64,000 nucleotides of DNA from Paludisphaera mucosa. GTDB taxonomy: Bacteria > Planctomycetota > Planctomycetia > Isosphaerales > Isosphaeraceae. A program made the translations under genes and the position numbers. The notes under the pieces were generated by a model. That model made no database searches. It was not told the DNA's origin and saw only the letters and a program-made list of their open reading frames with translations. This document shows, one piece after another, positions 34,129-43,249 of the stretch. The DNA lies in the NCBI RefSeq assembly GCF_029589435.1, contig NZ_JARRAG010000002.1:3534001-3598000 (forward strand). Reading direction: 5' to 3'. Each line of letters begins with the position of its first letter. Within the stretch, counting starts at the first letter, position 1.

Positions 34129-36990
34129 ATGACTCGACGACGAGACGCGCGCGTCCGCCTGCCCGACCTGCTGGCCCTTGAGCCCCGCCGACTCCTGACG
34201 ACCCTGATCGCGATCGTCGATTCGGGCGTCGACCTCAACGACTCCTCGGTCGTCCCCTATCTCGATCTGACCTCGGCGTACGACGCCTACAACGAGCGCA
34301 CCTACGCCCAGGCCGGGGCCCAGGCGATCCTCGACACCAGCCTGACCCACGGCCACGGGTCGGTCGTGGCGAACATGACGGTCCAGGGGATCGTCGCCGC
34401 CGCGGCGGCCTCGTCGCGCCCGCCCGACGTCAAGATCATGCCCATCCGGGACACGTCGTCGGGCCTCAACATCGACCCCAACGCCGTGATCCGGGGGATC
34501 TTCTGGGCGGCCGACCACGGCGCGTCGGTGATCAACCTGAGCGTCAACTTCACGTACAACGCCAGCCTGTCCGACCACGACGACCCCCGCGACGGCTCGA
34601 CGCTCGTCGACGCCATCGCCTACGCCCAGTCCAAGGGCGCGATCGTCGTCACGGCCCCGGGCAACGCGGCCCGCAGCATCGAGCTGATCCCCGTCTTCCC
34701 GCCCTACGCCGACGACCCCCTCTACTCCACCACCCGCCCCACGCCGACCAACGTCCTGGTCGCGGCGGCCGTCGACGCGAACGGCGTCCTGACCCCAGTG
34801 TCGAGCTGGGGGGCGGTCCACGTCGACCTGGGGGCGTATTCGGGCCCCGAGGGGGCCACGTCGTATTCGGCGGCCTACGCCTCGGGCGTCGCCGGCGTCG
34901 TCGCCGACCTGCTCCCGGACGGCTCGTCGCCGCGGAGGGTGCTCGACGTCCTCGAATCGACCGTCACGCCCACGTCGCAGACGGTCGGCGCGTGGTCGAA
35001 GACCGGCGGCGTGCTGAACCCCGCCGCGGCCGTCGCCCGGGCGGTCCAGCCCCTCGCCTCCGCCGACGGCTCGATCGTGATCGACGCCGGCGCCGCGAGC
35101 GACGTCGACTTCCAGGGGGGCGCGGCCGCGACCACCACGGCGGTCGTCGACCTGGGCGGAATCCCGTCCCCGCCGGACGCCACGGTCTTCCAGACCGCCC
35201 GTCAGGGATCGGCGTTCTCCTACGCGATCGACGGCCTGACGCCCGGGAGCATGTACCACGTCCGGCTCGACTTCTCCGAGACCCGCTACGACGGGCCCGG
35301 CCAGCGGCTCTTCGACGTCCTGGTCAACGGCGTCACCCAGATCTCGGCCCTCGACGTCTTCGCGGCGGCCGGCGGCGAGAACCGTGCGACGGCCCGCGAC
35401 CTGATCGTCCAGGCCGACGGCTCGGGGAGGATCTCGCTCGCGTTCAAGGGGATCCGGGGCGACGCCACGGTCGACGCGATCGAGGTTTCGCCGTCCACGG
35501 ACATCGCCGCCGGCAAGCCCGCGACCTCCTCGTCGATCGAGTCCTGGTCGTACAACCCCGCGCTCGGCGTCGACTTCTCGCCGACTTCGCGCTGGTCGAG
35601 CGGCCAGTGGATGCAGAGCACGTCCACCGCCTGGTACGCCGTCGATCTCCAGGACTTCTACACCATCACCGACGTGCGCCTCGACTGGGAGCGGGCCTAC
35701 GCCGTCGACTTCCAGATCCAGGTCAGCGACGACGGCCGGACCTGGACCACCATCAAGACCGTCGCCGGCAACCAGGCGTACGGCGTGATGGACCTATCCG
35801 GGCTGTCGGGCGAGGGCCGTTTCCTCCGGATCTATTGCACGCAGACCAGCGCGGGCTCGAACAACTATTCGCTGTTCGACCTGCAGGTCTCGGGATCGCG
35901 CCTGAACGACCTGGCGCAAGGCGCGACCGCGACCGCCACTTCGTCCGAATCGTCGGCGTACACGCCGCCCGCGGCCTTCGACAACGACGCGACCACCCGG
36001 TGGTCGAGCGGCCAGTGGATGCAGGGCTCGCAGTCGGCCTGGCTCACCGTCGACCTGGGATCGATCTCGGCCATCCGCGACGTTCGTCTCGTCTGGGAAG
36101 CGGCCTACGCGGCCGACTACCAGATCCAGTCGAGCGTCGACGGCAAGAACTGGACGACGCTCCAGGACGTCCAGGGGACCGGCGTCGTCGGCCCGGCGTA
36201 CTTCCCCGACCTCGGCGGAGTCGGCCGCTACGTGCGGATCCTCTGCCTCAATCCCGGCCCGATCAACGACAACTACTCGCTCTACGACTTCAACGTCTAC
36301 GGCGAGCCGCTGACGAACCTGGCGACGGGCAAGGTCGCGACCTCGTCGACCAACGAGAGCAACTTCTACGCGCCCTCGATGGCGGTCGACGCCAACCCGG
36401 CGTCGCGCTGGTCGAGCGGCCAGTGGATGCAGAACACCACGACCGGCTGGCTGGCCATCGACCTGGGCGCGAAGTACGACCTGGGCGCGGTGGTGCTCAA
36501 CTGGGAGGCCGCCTACGCCGTCGACTACCAGATCCAGGTCAGCGACGACGGCCAGGACTGGACCACGATCCGCTCGGTCGTCGGCAACGCCAAACCCGGC
36601 GTCGACATCCAGGGGGGCCTCTCGGGCTCGGGCCGGTTCGTGCGGATCGAGTGCACCCGGCTCAACTGGGCGTTGAACTACTCGCTGTACGACGTCCAGA
36701 TCTTCGGCTCGCCGACCGTCGCCGCGACGACGACCTCCGCCGCCGTCGCCACCGCCGACTCCCCGGCCTGGTCGACCTGGACCGCCAGCGCCGCCGTGGC
36801 CCCCGTCGCCACCGCCCCGCTCGCCGCGCCGACCCCGACCGTCGTCCCGGCGTCGCTCACCGTCCTGCCGCCGCCGATCCGCCGCGCCCTGCCCGCGGCC
36901 GCGTTCGCCATCCGCTCCCCGCGAGTCCCCGCGCCGGCTCCGTCGTTCGCCCGCGTCGGCCGCCCGGGGCTGCGAACGTCGCGAAACTGA
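34129..36990 (+). CDS. secreted subtilase (S8) with malectin-like and three discoidin-like domains
   Basis: A 953-residue protein. The N-terminus has an exact LEPR-XLL motif (LEPRRLL, residues 17-23), a planctomycete marker of surface/exported proteins. The S8 domain follows with no propeptide: Asp31 in AIVDSGVD, His76 in GHGSVVA, Asn in APGN, and Ser245 in ATSYSAAYASG. A malectin-like domain (about 355-460) comes next. Three F5/8-type C (discoidin-like) repeats of about 136 residues follow, each with RWSSGQWMQ (near 487, 623, 760) and a DDG.xWTTI-like turn. The C-terminal tail is Ala/Pro-rich. The likely role is cleavage of, or binding to, a glycan-rich surface. The ATG at 34129 is the only start that keeps the LEPR motif terminal. 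Confidence 0.88.
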   Translation: MTRRRDARVRLPDLLALEPRRLLTTLIAIVDSGVDLNDSSVVPYLDLTSAYDAYNERTYAQAGAQAILDTSLTHGHGSVVANMTVQGIVAAAAASSRPPDVKIMPIRDTSSGLNIDPNAVIRGIFWAADHGASVINLSVNFTYNASLSDHDDPRDGSTLVDAIAYAQSKGAIVVTAPGNAARSIELIPVFPPYADDPLYSTTRPTPTNVLVAAAVDANGVLTPVSSWGAVHVDLGAYSGPEGATSYSAAYASGVAGVVADLLPDGSSPRRVLDVLESTVTPTSQTVGAWSKTGGVLNPAAAVARAVQPLASADGSIVIDAGAASDVDFQGGAAATTTAVVDLGGIPSPPDATVFQTARQGSAFSYAIDGLTPGSMYHVRLDFSETRYDGPGQRLFDVLVNGVTQISALDVFAAAGGENRATARDLIVQADGSGRISLAFKGIRGDATVDAIEVSPSTDIAAGKPATSSSIESWSYNPALGVDFSPTSRWSSGQWMQSTSTAWYAVDLQDFYTITDVRLDWERAYAVDFQIQVSDDGRTWTTIKTVAGNQAYGVMDLSGLSGEGRFLRIYCTQTSAGSNNYSLFDLQVSGSRLNDLAQGATATATSSESSAYTPPAAFDNDATTRWSSGQWMQGSQSAWLTVDLGSISAIRDVRLVWEAAYAADYQIQSSVDGKNWTTLQDVQGTGVVGPAYFPDLGGVGRYVRILCLNPGPINDNYSLYDFNVYGEPLTNLATGKVATSSTNESNFYAPSMAVDANPASRWSSGQWMQNTTTGWLAIDLGAKYDLGAVVLNWEAAYAVDYQIQVSDDGQDWTTIRSVVGNAKPGVDIQGGLSGSGRFVRIECTRLNWALNYSLYDVQIFGSPTVAATTTSAAVATADSPAWSTWTASAAVAPVATAPLAAPTPTVVPASLTVLPPPIRRALPAAAFAIRSPRVPAPAPSFARVGRPGLRTSRN

Positions 36991-37057
36991 GCCGCGCCTC
37001 CGCGCAGATGCGGGTGACGGCTCCACGAATGTTCGCGTAATGACCCGCTCGGGCCTT

Positions 37058-37085
37058 TTGGGCGACAGGCGGGGTGGGGTAGGCT
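37058..37085 (+). promoter_or_regulatory. weak promoter candidate before the oxidase gene
   Basis: TTGGGC (37058-37063), a 16-nt spacer and TAGGCT (37080-37085) lie 49 nt before the ATG at 37134. Confidence 0.3.
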
Positions 37086-37133
37086 GGCGCGTCATCGCTC
37101 GTCGCCTCTCCGCCGGCCCAAGAGGTCCGCAGC

Positions 37134-38264
37134 ATGGAGCGTCTCGTCGCGAAGAACGTGGTCGTCGGCGCGGGGGCGGTCGGCTCGGCGGCCGCATATC
37201 ACCTGGCGCGGCGGGGCGAGCCGGTCGCGCTGGTGGAGCAGTTCGGGCTCGGCCACGCCCGGGGCAGCTCGCACGGCGCGGCGAGGATCACCCGGCACTC
37301 GTACGCCGATCCCGACTACGCCCGGCTCATGCCCGCGGCCTTCCGAAGCTGGCGCGAGCTGGAGGCCGACGCGGGGCGGTCGTTCTACGTCCGCACCGGC
37401 GGCGTCTCGTTCGGCCCGCCCGGGGTCGGCTACGTCGATCGGGTCGCGGCGAACCTCGCCGAGCTCGACGTGCCCCATCGCAAGATGTCGGGCGCCGATT
37501 GGAATGACGTCCAACCGGCGTTCGCGCTGCCGGCGGACTACGAGGCCGTCTTCGAGCCCGACGCCGGCATGCTCGCCGCCGCGAAGGCGATCGAGGCGCA
37601 GGTCGAGCTGGCCCGCCGCGGCCCCGACACCCGCATCCTGACCGAGAGGCCCATCCGCCGGATCGACCTGGAGGGCGAGCGGCCCGTCGTCGTCTCGGAC
37701 GGCCTATCGATCGAGGCCGAGCGGGTCATCCTGGCCGCGGGCCCGTGGACGGGGAGGCTCGCCCCCGGATCGGCGGCGGCCCTCCGCCCCACCCGCCAGC
37801 GAGTCCTGTATTTTCGGCCGGTCAACCCCGCGCCGTACCAGGTGGGTCGATTCCCGACGTTCATCTACATGGGCGCGACCGAGGACGACGCGTTCTACGG
37901 GATGCCCGAGTTCCTCGCGCCGGGGATGAAGCTGGGGCGACACGGCGGGCCCGACACCGACCCGGACCGGCAGGATTCGACGGTCCCCGACGACTACGTC
38001 GCGCTGCTCCGCACCTTCCTGGCGAAGCACATCCCGGGGCTGGCCGGGGCCGAGATCGTCGCCACCGAGACCTGCATCTATACGGTCGCCCCCGGGGAGC
38101 GGTTCCTCGTCGACTTCCACCCCGAGCGGCGGGACGTGATCGTGGCCAGCCCGTGCAGCGGCCACGGCTTCAAGTTCTCGAACCTCGTCGGCCGCGTCCT
38201 CGCCGACATGGCGGCGACCGGCGAGGCCGACCCCGCGTACGCCGCCTGGACGCGACTCCCCTGA
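37134..38264 (+). CDS. monomeric sarcosine oxidase / N-methyl-L-tryptophan oxidase family flavoenzyme
   Basis: A 376-residue FAD-dependent amine oxidase of the DAO family. The N-terminal dinucleotide-binding motif is VVVGAGAVGSAAAYHLARRG (about residues 9-28), followed by GSSHGAARITRHSY. The covalent-FAD Cys is Cys314 (ETCIYTVAP), aligned with Cys315 of monomeric sarcosine oxidase. The C-terminal SGHGFKFSNLVG is diagnostic. The reaction would be oxidative N-demethylation with H2O2 release; sarcosine, N-methyltryptophan and related amines are alternatives. It lies 19 bp before a secreted hydrolase, so the two may be co-transcribed. Confidence 0.9.
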   Translation: MERLVAKNVVVGAGAVGSAAAYHLARRGEPVALVEQFGLGHARGSSHGAARITRHSYADPDYARLMPAAFRSWRELEADAGRSFYVRTGGVSFGPPGVGYVDRVAANLAELDVPHRKMSGADWNDVQPAFALPADYEAVFEPDAGMLAAAKAIEAQVELARRGPDTRILTERPIRRIDLEGERPVVVSDGLSIEAERVILAAGPWTGRLAPGSAAALRPTRQRVLYFRPVNPAPYQVGRFPTFIYMGATEDDAFYGMPEFLAPGMKLGRHGGPDTDPDRQDSTVPDDYVALLRTFLAKHIPGLAGAEIVATETCIYTVAPGERFLVDFHPERRDVIVASPCSGHGFKFSNLVGRVLADMAATGEADPAYAAWTRLP

Positions 38265-38283
38265 CCCGCAACCGGAGCACGAC

Positions 38284-40431
38284 ATGTCGAACCGCCTCGT
38301 CCGGACGACGTTCCTCGCCGCGCTCCTCGCGGCCGCGGGGGGCGTCGCCCGCGCCGACGACCCGATCCCGCCCGAGCTGAAGGCCTATTTCCGCACCGAG
38401 GCCGAGCGTCTCGCCGCCCGCCCCCTGCTCGACGTGAGGACGGCCGATGACTGGAAGGCGCACCGGCCCGATCACCAGCGCCAGCTCCGGGAGATGCTCG
38501 GGCTCGACCCGCTCCCCCCGCGGACCGACCTGAAGGTCGAGGTCCGCGGCGTCGTCGAGCGGCCCGACTTCGTGGTCGAACGCCTCCTCTTCCAGTCGTC
38601 GCCCGGCCTGTACGTCACGGCCAACCTGTACCGGCCCAAGGTCGTCGAGAAGCCGCTGCCGGCCGTCCTCTACGTGTGCGGCCACGCCAAGGTCGAGAAG
38701 GACGGCGTGATCTACGGCTGCAAGACGCATTACCAGCACCACGCCGCCTGGTTCGCCGCCAACGGCTACGTCTGCCTGGTCCTCGACACGCTCCAACTCG
38801 GCGAGGTCCCCGGCCTGCACCACGGCACGTACCGCGAAGGGATGTGGTGGTGGGCCTCGCGCGGCTACACCCCGGCCGGCGTCGAGGTCTGGAACGGCAT
38901 CCGCGCGCTCGACTACCTGACCTCGCGCCCCGAGGTCGACCCCGAGCGCCTGGGCGTCACCGGGCGGTCGGGGGGCGGGGCCATGTCGTGGTACCTGGGC
39001 GCGGTCGACGACCGGCTGAAGGTCGTGGTCCCCGTCGCCGGGATCACCGACCTGCACGACCACCTCGTCGCCGGCAACCCCAAGGTCGCCCACCCCGACG
39101 GCGTGATCGACGGCCATTGCGACTGCATGTACTTCGTGAACACCTATCGCTGGGACTATCCGATGCTCGCGGCGCTCGTCGCGCCCAAGGCCCTGCTGGT
39201 CGAGAACACCGACGTCGACCCCATCTTCCCCGAGGCCGGCGTGCGGCGGATTTACACGCATCTGGAGACCGTCTACGACTGGTACGGGACGCGCGACAGG
39301 CTCGACCTCGTGGTCGGCAAGGGGGGCCACGAGGACACCACGGAGATCCGCCACCCGGCCTTCGCCTGGTTCGAACGCTGGTTGAAGGGCGACGCCGCGC
39401 AGCCCCTCGCCGCCGTCGCGGAGCCCGACCGGCGCGTGCCGATCGAGGCGCTCAAGGTCCTCGACCCCGGGAAGCCGCTGCCGCCCAACGTCAACGACAC
39501 CGTCCATGAGAGCTTCGTGCCCCGCGCCGTCGAATTTACGGTCCTGACCGGCCTGGAGCCCGCGGACGCCGCCGTGGAGTGGGTCCCCTACAAGGAGTCG
39601 TGGCGGGCCTCGCTCGAAACCCACGGCTTCGCCGGCCTCCCCTCGGACCAATCCGCCACGATCGTGGTCGACTCCGCCTATGAGGCGCGGAATCCCGACA
39701 AATCCACCGAGATCGTCAAGCACGGCCTGGGCCTCACGGCGTATGACTTCGCGCCCCAGGCGCATCCCCAGCTGAGGCAGCGGGTCTGGATGTTCCACAA
39801 TCCCGGCCGGGGGCGGCCCGCCGCGGGGCTCGAACTCCTCGTCGTGGGGCCCGACGACTGGCGGAAGTACGGCCCGCTGCTCGACGCCTTCGAGGCCGAG
39901 GCCGGCGACCCCTCCCCGCTCGCCGAGTTCGCGGCGATCAAGGCGAAGGTCGACGCCGGGACCCGCATGGCGTTCGTCGCGCCCCGGGGCGTCGGCCGGA
40001 CCGCCTGGGCGGGGTCGCGCGACGTCTCGATCCGTCGCCGATTCGCCCTGCTGGGCCAGACGCTCGACGGCTATCGCGTCTTCGAGGTCCGCGGCGCCCT
40101 GCGCTCGCTGGGCGGCGAGAACGCCCCGCCCGTGACGATCGTCGGCCGCGGCGAGTCCGCCGCGCTCGCGCTCTGGGCCGCGTACTGGGAAGGGGGCGTC
40201 TCGCGGGCGGTCCTGATCCAGCCCCCGGCGACCGTCCGCGACGGCCCCGCGTTCCTGAACCTGGAACGCGTCCTCGACATGCCCCAGGCCGTCGCGCTCC
40301 TCCACCCCATGGAGGTCCGGATCGTCGGCTCGCCCGTCGAGCCCTGGTCCTGGTCCCGCATCCTCGCCGAGGACCTGGGAATGACGAAGCCCTGGCCCGA
40401 GATCCTGCCGGCCGCAGGGGCCGGACGCTGA
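38284..40431 (+). CDS. secreted alpha/beta hydrolase, prolyl-oligopeptidase/acetyl-xylan-esterase-like
   Basis: A 715-residue exported protein. The signal peptide is about residues 1-25 (LLAAAGGVARA). The catalytic domain at about 100-370 has a nucleophile elbow GRSGGG and downstream acid and His candidates (VDPIFPEAG and KGGHEDTTE). Upstream is TANLYRP. It resembles planctomycete acyl/acetyl-xylan esterase-like hydrolases (Abhydrolase_7 and relatives). The C-terminal 300 residues are less conserved and may be a second, degenerate hydrolase fold. The substrate is probably a plant or algal polysaccharide ester, an inference from family. It is the second gene after the flavoenzyme. Confidence 0.75.
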   Translation: MSNRLVRTTFLAALLAAAGGVARADDPIPPELKAYFRTEAERLAARPLLDVRTADDWKAHRPDHQRQLREMLGLDPLPPRTDLKVEVRGVVERPDFVVERLLFQSSPGLYVTANLYRPKVVEKPLPAVLYVCGHAKVEKDGVIYGCKTHYQHHAAWFAANGYVCLVLDTLQLGEVPGLHHGTYREGMWWWASRGYTPAGVEVWNGIRALDYLTSRPEVDPERLGVTGRSGGGAMSWYLGAVDDRLKVVVPVAGITDLHDHLVAGNPKVAHPDGVIDGHCDCMYFVNTYRWDYPMLAALVAPKALLVENTDVDPIFPEAGVRRIYTHLETVYDWYGTRDRLDLVVGKGGHEDTTEIRHPAFAWFERWLKGDAAQPLAAVAEPDRRVPIEALKVLDPGKPLPPNVNDTVHESFVPRAVEFTVLTGLEPADAAVEWVPYKESWRASLETHGFAGLPSDQSATIVVDSAYEARNPDKSTEIVKHGLGLTAYDFAPQAHPQLRQRVWMFHNPGRGRPAAGLELLVVGPDDWRKYGPLLDAFEAEAGDPSPLAEFAAIKAKVDAGTRMAFVAPRGVGRTAWAGSRDVSIRRRFALLGQTLDGYRVFEVRGALRSLGGENAPPVTIVGRGESAALALWAAYWEGGVSRAVLIQPPATVRDGPAFLNLERVLDMPQAVALLHPMEVRIVGSPVEPWSWSRILAEDLGMTKPWPEILPAAGAGR

Positions 40432-40751
40432 GCCCGATCAACTCCCACCCGCGACACGAGGAACGCATCCGAGGCCGCCGATCCCCTCGAACGCTCGATT
40501 CCTCGACGCCGAGACGGCCGCCGACTTGACGCGGTCCCAAGAATGGCCTGCGACGGCCGAGAGGGCTGGGGCACGACTACGAGATCGCGGCGATCCATGA
40601 ACCGTCGGAATTTCCGTGACACCTCGCGCCTTCCTCATGATGATGCCTGCATCGGACGCCCGAGGGCGTCCCGCCGTCGACGCCGACTCGGCGATGGATC
40701 TCGATCCGGTCGGCTCCCAGGCCCAAACTCCTCACCCTAAGAGGCGCGAGC
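40432..40751. other. 320-bp intergenic region
   Basis: Contains an inverted repeat with 8-bp arms (GGACGCCC / GGGCGTCC, 40654-40671, 2-nt gap), possibly an operator or weak terminator. No clear promoter hexamer pair and no gene was recognised. Confidence 0.4.
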
Positions 40752-41717
40752 GTGATTCGCATGAAGATTTCGCGATGGATTCGTCCCCTCCTGGCCGCGG
40801 CGCTGATGGTCGGCCTCGCCGGCCGCGGACAGGCCCAGAAGCCGGTGGAGGTTCACCACAAGACCGTTAAGGTCGGCGACCTGGACGTCTTCTATCGCGA
40901 GGCCGGGCCGAAGGACGCCCCGACGATCCTGCTGCTGCACGGCTTCCCGACCAGCTCGCAGATGTTCCGCACGCTGATCCCCGCGCTGGGGGACGAATAT
41001 CATCTGGTCGCCCCCGACTATCCGGGCTACGGGCACAGCTCGATGCCGTTGCACGACCAGTTCGAGTACACGTTCGACAACCTGGCGAAGGTGATCGACG
41101 AGTTCACCGAGAAGGTCGGCCTGACCCGGTACGCCCTCTACGTGCAGGACTACGGGGCCCCGGTCGGCTATCGGCTGGCGGTCAAGCATCCCGAGCGGAT
41201 CACCGCGATCGTCGTCCAGAACGGCAACGCCTACGACGAGGGGCTCGACAACGACTTCTGGAAGCCGATCAAGGCCTACTGGAAGGAGCCGACCAGCAAG
41301 GCGAGGCGCGACGCCATCCGGAACCTGGTCACGTACGAAGCGACGAAATGGCAGTACACGACCGGCGCGAAGGACCCCGAGCTGGTGAGCCCCGACGGCG
41401 CGGCGCACGACCAGTTCCTGCTCGACCGCAAGGGGAACGACGAGATCCAGCTCGACCTGTTCCTGAGCTACGGCAGCAACCCGCCGCTCTACCCGAGCTG
41501 GCAGGCGTATTTCCGCAAGCACCAGCCGCCGATGCTGATCGCCTGGGGGAAGAACGACCAGATCTTCCCGCCCGCCGGGGCCGAGCCCTACAAGCGCGAC
41601 CTGAAGACGCTGGAATACCACCTGATCGACGCCGGGCACTTCGCCCTGGAGACCAACGGCGCCGAGATCGCCGGCCTGATGCGGACGTTCCTCGGCGCCC
41701 ATGTGAAGAAAAAATAG
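40752..41717 (+). CDS. exported alpha/beta hydrolase with Asp nucleophile (haloalkane dehalogenase/epoxide hydrolase-like)
   Basis: A 321-residue protein. A signal peptide ends near GRGQAQ. The core has [24 protein letters not shown] and a nucleophile elbow VQDYGAPVG in which the nucleophile position is Asp rather than Ser; this is the pattern of haloalkane dehalogenases and epoxide hydrolases. IDAGHFALE holds the catalytic His. Export of such an enzyme is unusual for characterised family members. The start is GTG at 40752 with AGAGG 9 nt upstream; ATG 40761 is too far from it. The next gene follows in 37 bp. Confidence 0.82.
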   Translation: MIRMKISRWIRPLLAAALMVGLAGRGQAQKPVEVHHKTVKVGDLDVFYREAGPKDAPTILLLHGFPTSSQMFRTLIPALGDEYHLVAPDYPGYGHSSMPLHDQFEYTFDNLAKVIDEFTEKVGLTRYALYVQDYGAPVGYRLAVKHPERITAIVVQNGNAYDEGLDNDFWKPIKAYWKEPTSKARRDAIRNLVTYEATKWQYTTGAKDPELVSPDGAAHDQFLLDRKGNDEIQLDLFLSYGSNPPLYPSWQAYFRKHQPPMLIAWGKNDQIFPPAGAEPYKRDLKTLEYHLIDAGHFALETNGAEIAGLMRTFLGAHVKKK

Positions 41718-41754
41718 CCCGGGCGCGGGCCCGGCGATTTCGGAGATTTCCCCG

Positions 41755-42396
41755 ATGCACGAGGTCCCCAGCGACGTCGCCTTCACGCCCGCGGTGAAGG
41801 CGATCCAGCAGCGGAAGGGCTCCCGAGGGGGCTACGCCCGGATGGAGCGCGGGGGCGGGTGGAGCACGATCGTCACGCCCGACCTGGCCGAATTCCTCGC
41901 CGACCTGGACATGTTCTACCTCGGGACGGCGAACGCCGAAGGGCAGCCCTACATCCAGTACCGCGGCGGCCCGCCCGGCTTCCTGAAGGTCGTCGACGAC
42001 CACACCCTGGGCTTCGCCGATTTCGGCGGCAACCGCCAGTACATCACGCTGGGGAACCTGTCCGAGAACCCCAAGGCGTTCATCTTCCTGATGGACTACG
42101 CGAACAGCCGGCGGGTCAAGCTGTGGGGGACCGCCCGGGTCGTCGAAGGGGATCGGGACCTGCAAGAAAGGCTCCGCGACCCGTCCTACGACGGCAAGGT
42201 CGAGCGGGCGATCCTGTTCACGCTCGAAGCCTGGGACATCAACTGTCCGCAGCACATCCACCCCCGTTTCACCCCTCGGCAGATGGCCCCGGTGATCGAG
42301 AAGATGCAGGCCCGGATCGCCGACTTGGAAGCGGAAGTCCAGCGGCTGCGATCGAATCCCCGTACGAGCGTCGAGGAGCCTCGCGATGCAGATTGA
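41755..42396 (+). CDS. pyridoxamine 5'-phosphate oxidase-fold flavin-binding protein
   Basis: A 213-residue protein of the split-barrel FMN-binding superfamily. Features are DMFYLGTANAEGQPYIQYRGG at residues about 51-71 (split here), FADFGGNRQYITLGNL, and ANSRRVKLWGTARVV. The C-terminus has a short coiled coil (MQARIADLEAEVQRL). The family reduces or oxidises small substrates with FMN or F420; it is not PdxH. The ATG at 41755 follows GGAG. The 3' end overlaps the cysteine-hydrolase start by 11 nt, indicating one operon. Confidence 0.85.
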   Translation: MHEVPSDVAFTPAVKAIQQRKGSRGGYARMERGGGWSTIVTPDLAEFLADLDMFYLGTANAEGQPYIQYRGGPPGFLKVVDDHTLGFADFGGNRQYITLGNLSENPKAFIFLMDYANSRRVKLWGTARVVEGDRDLQERLRDPSYDGKVERAILFTLEAWDINCPQHIHPRFTPRQMAPVIEKMQARIADLEAEVQRLRSNPRTSVEEPRDAD

Positions 42397-43042
42397 CAAG
42401 AACGACACGGCGCTCGTCGTCATCGACCCCCAGAACGACGTCCTGAGCGAGAAGGGCGTCTCGTGGGGCCTGGTGGGGGACAGCGTCCGCGAGAACGGCA
42501 CCGTCGAGAATCTCGAACGGCTCTTCCGGGCCGCGAAGGAGGGCGACTTCGGGGTCTTCATCTCGCCCCACTACCTCTACCCGAGCGACCAGGCGTGGCG
42601 GTTCGGCGGGGCGGCCGAGCGGATGATGCTGGAGGGCAAGGAGTTCTTCCGCCCCGACCCGCTCAGCCTCGACGGCCTGGCCGGATCCGGCGCCGACTGG
42701 CTCGACCGCTACAGGCCGTTCATCGAGGACGGCAGGACGGTGGTCGTCAGTCCCCACAAGGTCTGGGGGCCGCAGACGAACGACCTCGTCCTGCAACTCC
42801 GCAAGCGTCGCCTCGGCAAGGTGATCCTGGCCGGGATGCTGGCCAACCTCTGCGTCGAGAGCCACCTCCGCGAGCTGATCGAGCAGGGGTTCGAGGTCGC
42901 CGTGGTCAAGGACGCGACCGCCGGCCCGCGTCACCCTCGGATCGGCGACGGCTACCAGGCGGCGGTCGTCAACTACGGCTTCGTCGCCGATGCGGTTCTG
43001 ACGACCGCCGAGGCGGTGGCCGCAATGCTGGGGCAGGCCTAA
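42386..43042 (+). CDS. isochorismatase-family cysteine hydrolase
   Basis: A 218-residue enzyme with the complete triad Asp14 (VVIDPQND), Lys125 (SPHKVWG) and Cys156 (LANLCVESH). The family includes isochorismatases, N-carbamoylsarcosine amidases, nicotinamidases and biuret/ureidoacrylate amidohydrolases. Given the sarcosine-oxidase-type enzyme about 4 kb upstream, a carbamoylsarcosine- or amide-type substrate is possible, but unproved. It overlaps the upstream flavin-binding gene and is followed by a 207-bp gap before hisS. Confidence 0.88.
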   Translation: MQIDKNDTALVVIDPQNDVLSEKGVSWGLVGDSVRENGTVENLERLFRAAKEGDFGVFISPHYLYPSDQAWRFGGAAERMMLEGKEFFRPDPLSLDGLAGSGADWLDRYRPFIEDGRTVVVSPHKVWGPQTNDLVLQLRKRRLGKVILAGMLANLCVESHLRELIEQGFEVAVVKDATAGPRHPRIGDGYQAAVVNYGFVADAVLTTAEAVAAMLGQA

Positions 43043-43123
43043 CGGGCCGCGGCCGGCGGGTGAACGATTCCCCGACCTCCGCGGATTGCGCCGGCCGCGG
43101 GGCGTCGCCGCGGGCGGACGCGA

Positions 43124-43153
43124 TTGTCGGGACGGGCGGGGTTCTGCTACGCT
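43124..43153 (+). promoter_or_regulatory. promoter candidate of the hisS-hisZ-hisG operon
   Basis: TTGTCG (43124-43129), an 18-nt spacer and TACGCT (43148-43153) lie about 97 nt before hisS. Confidence 0.4.
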
Positions 43154-43249
43154 GGTCGTCCGCGATGCGCTGACTCCTCGTCGTCACTTGTGAGGGCGGT
43201 CCGCCTCCGGCCGGTGGGCCGGATGGGGCCGCGATAGGGCCAGAAGCCG

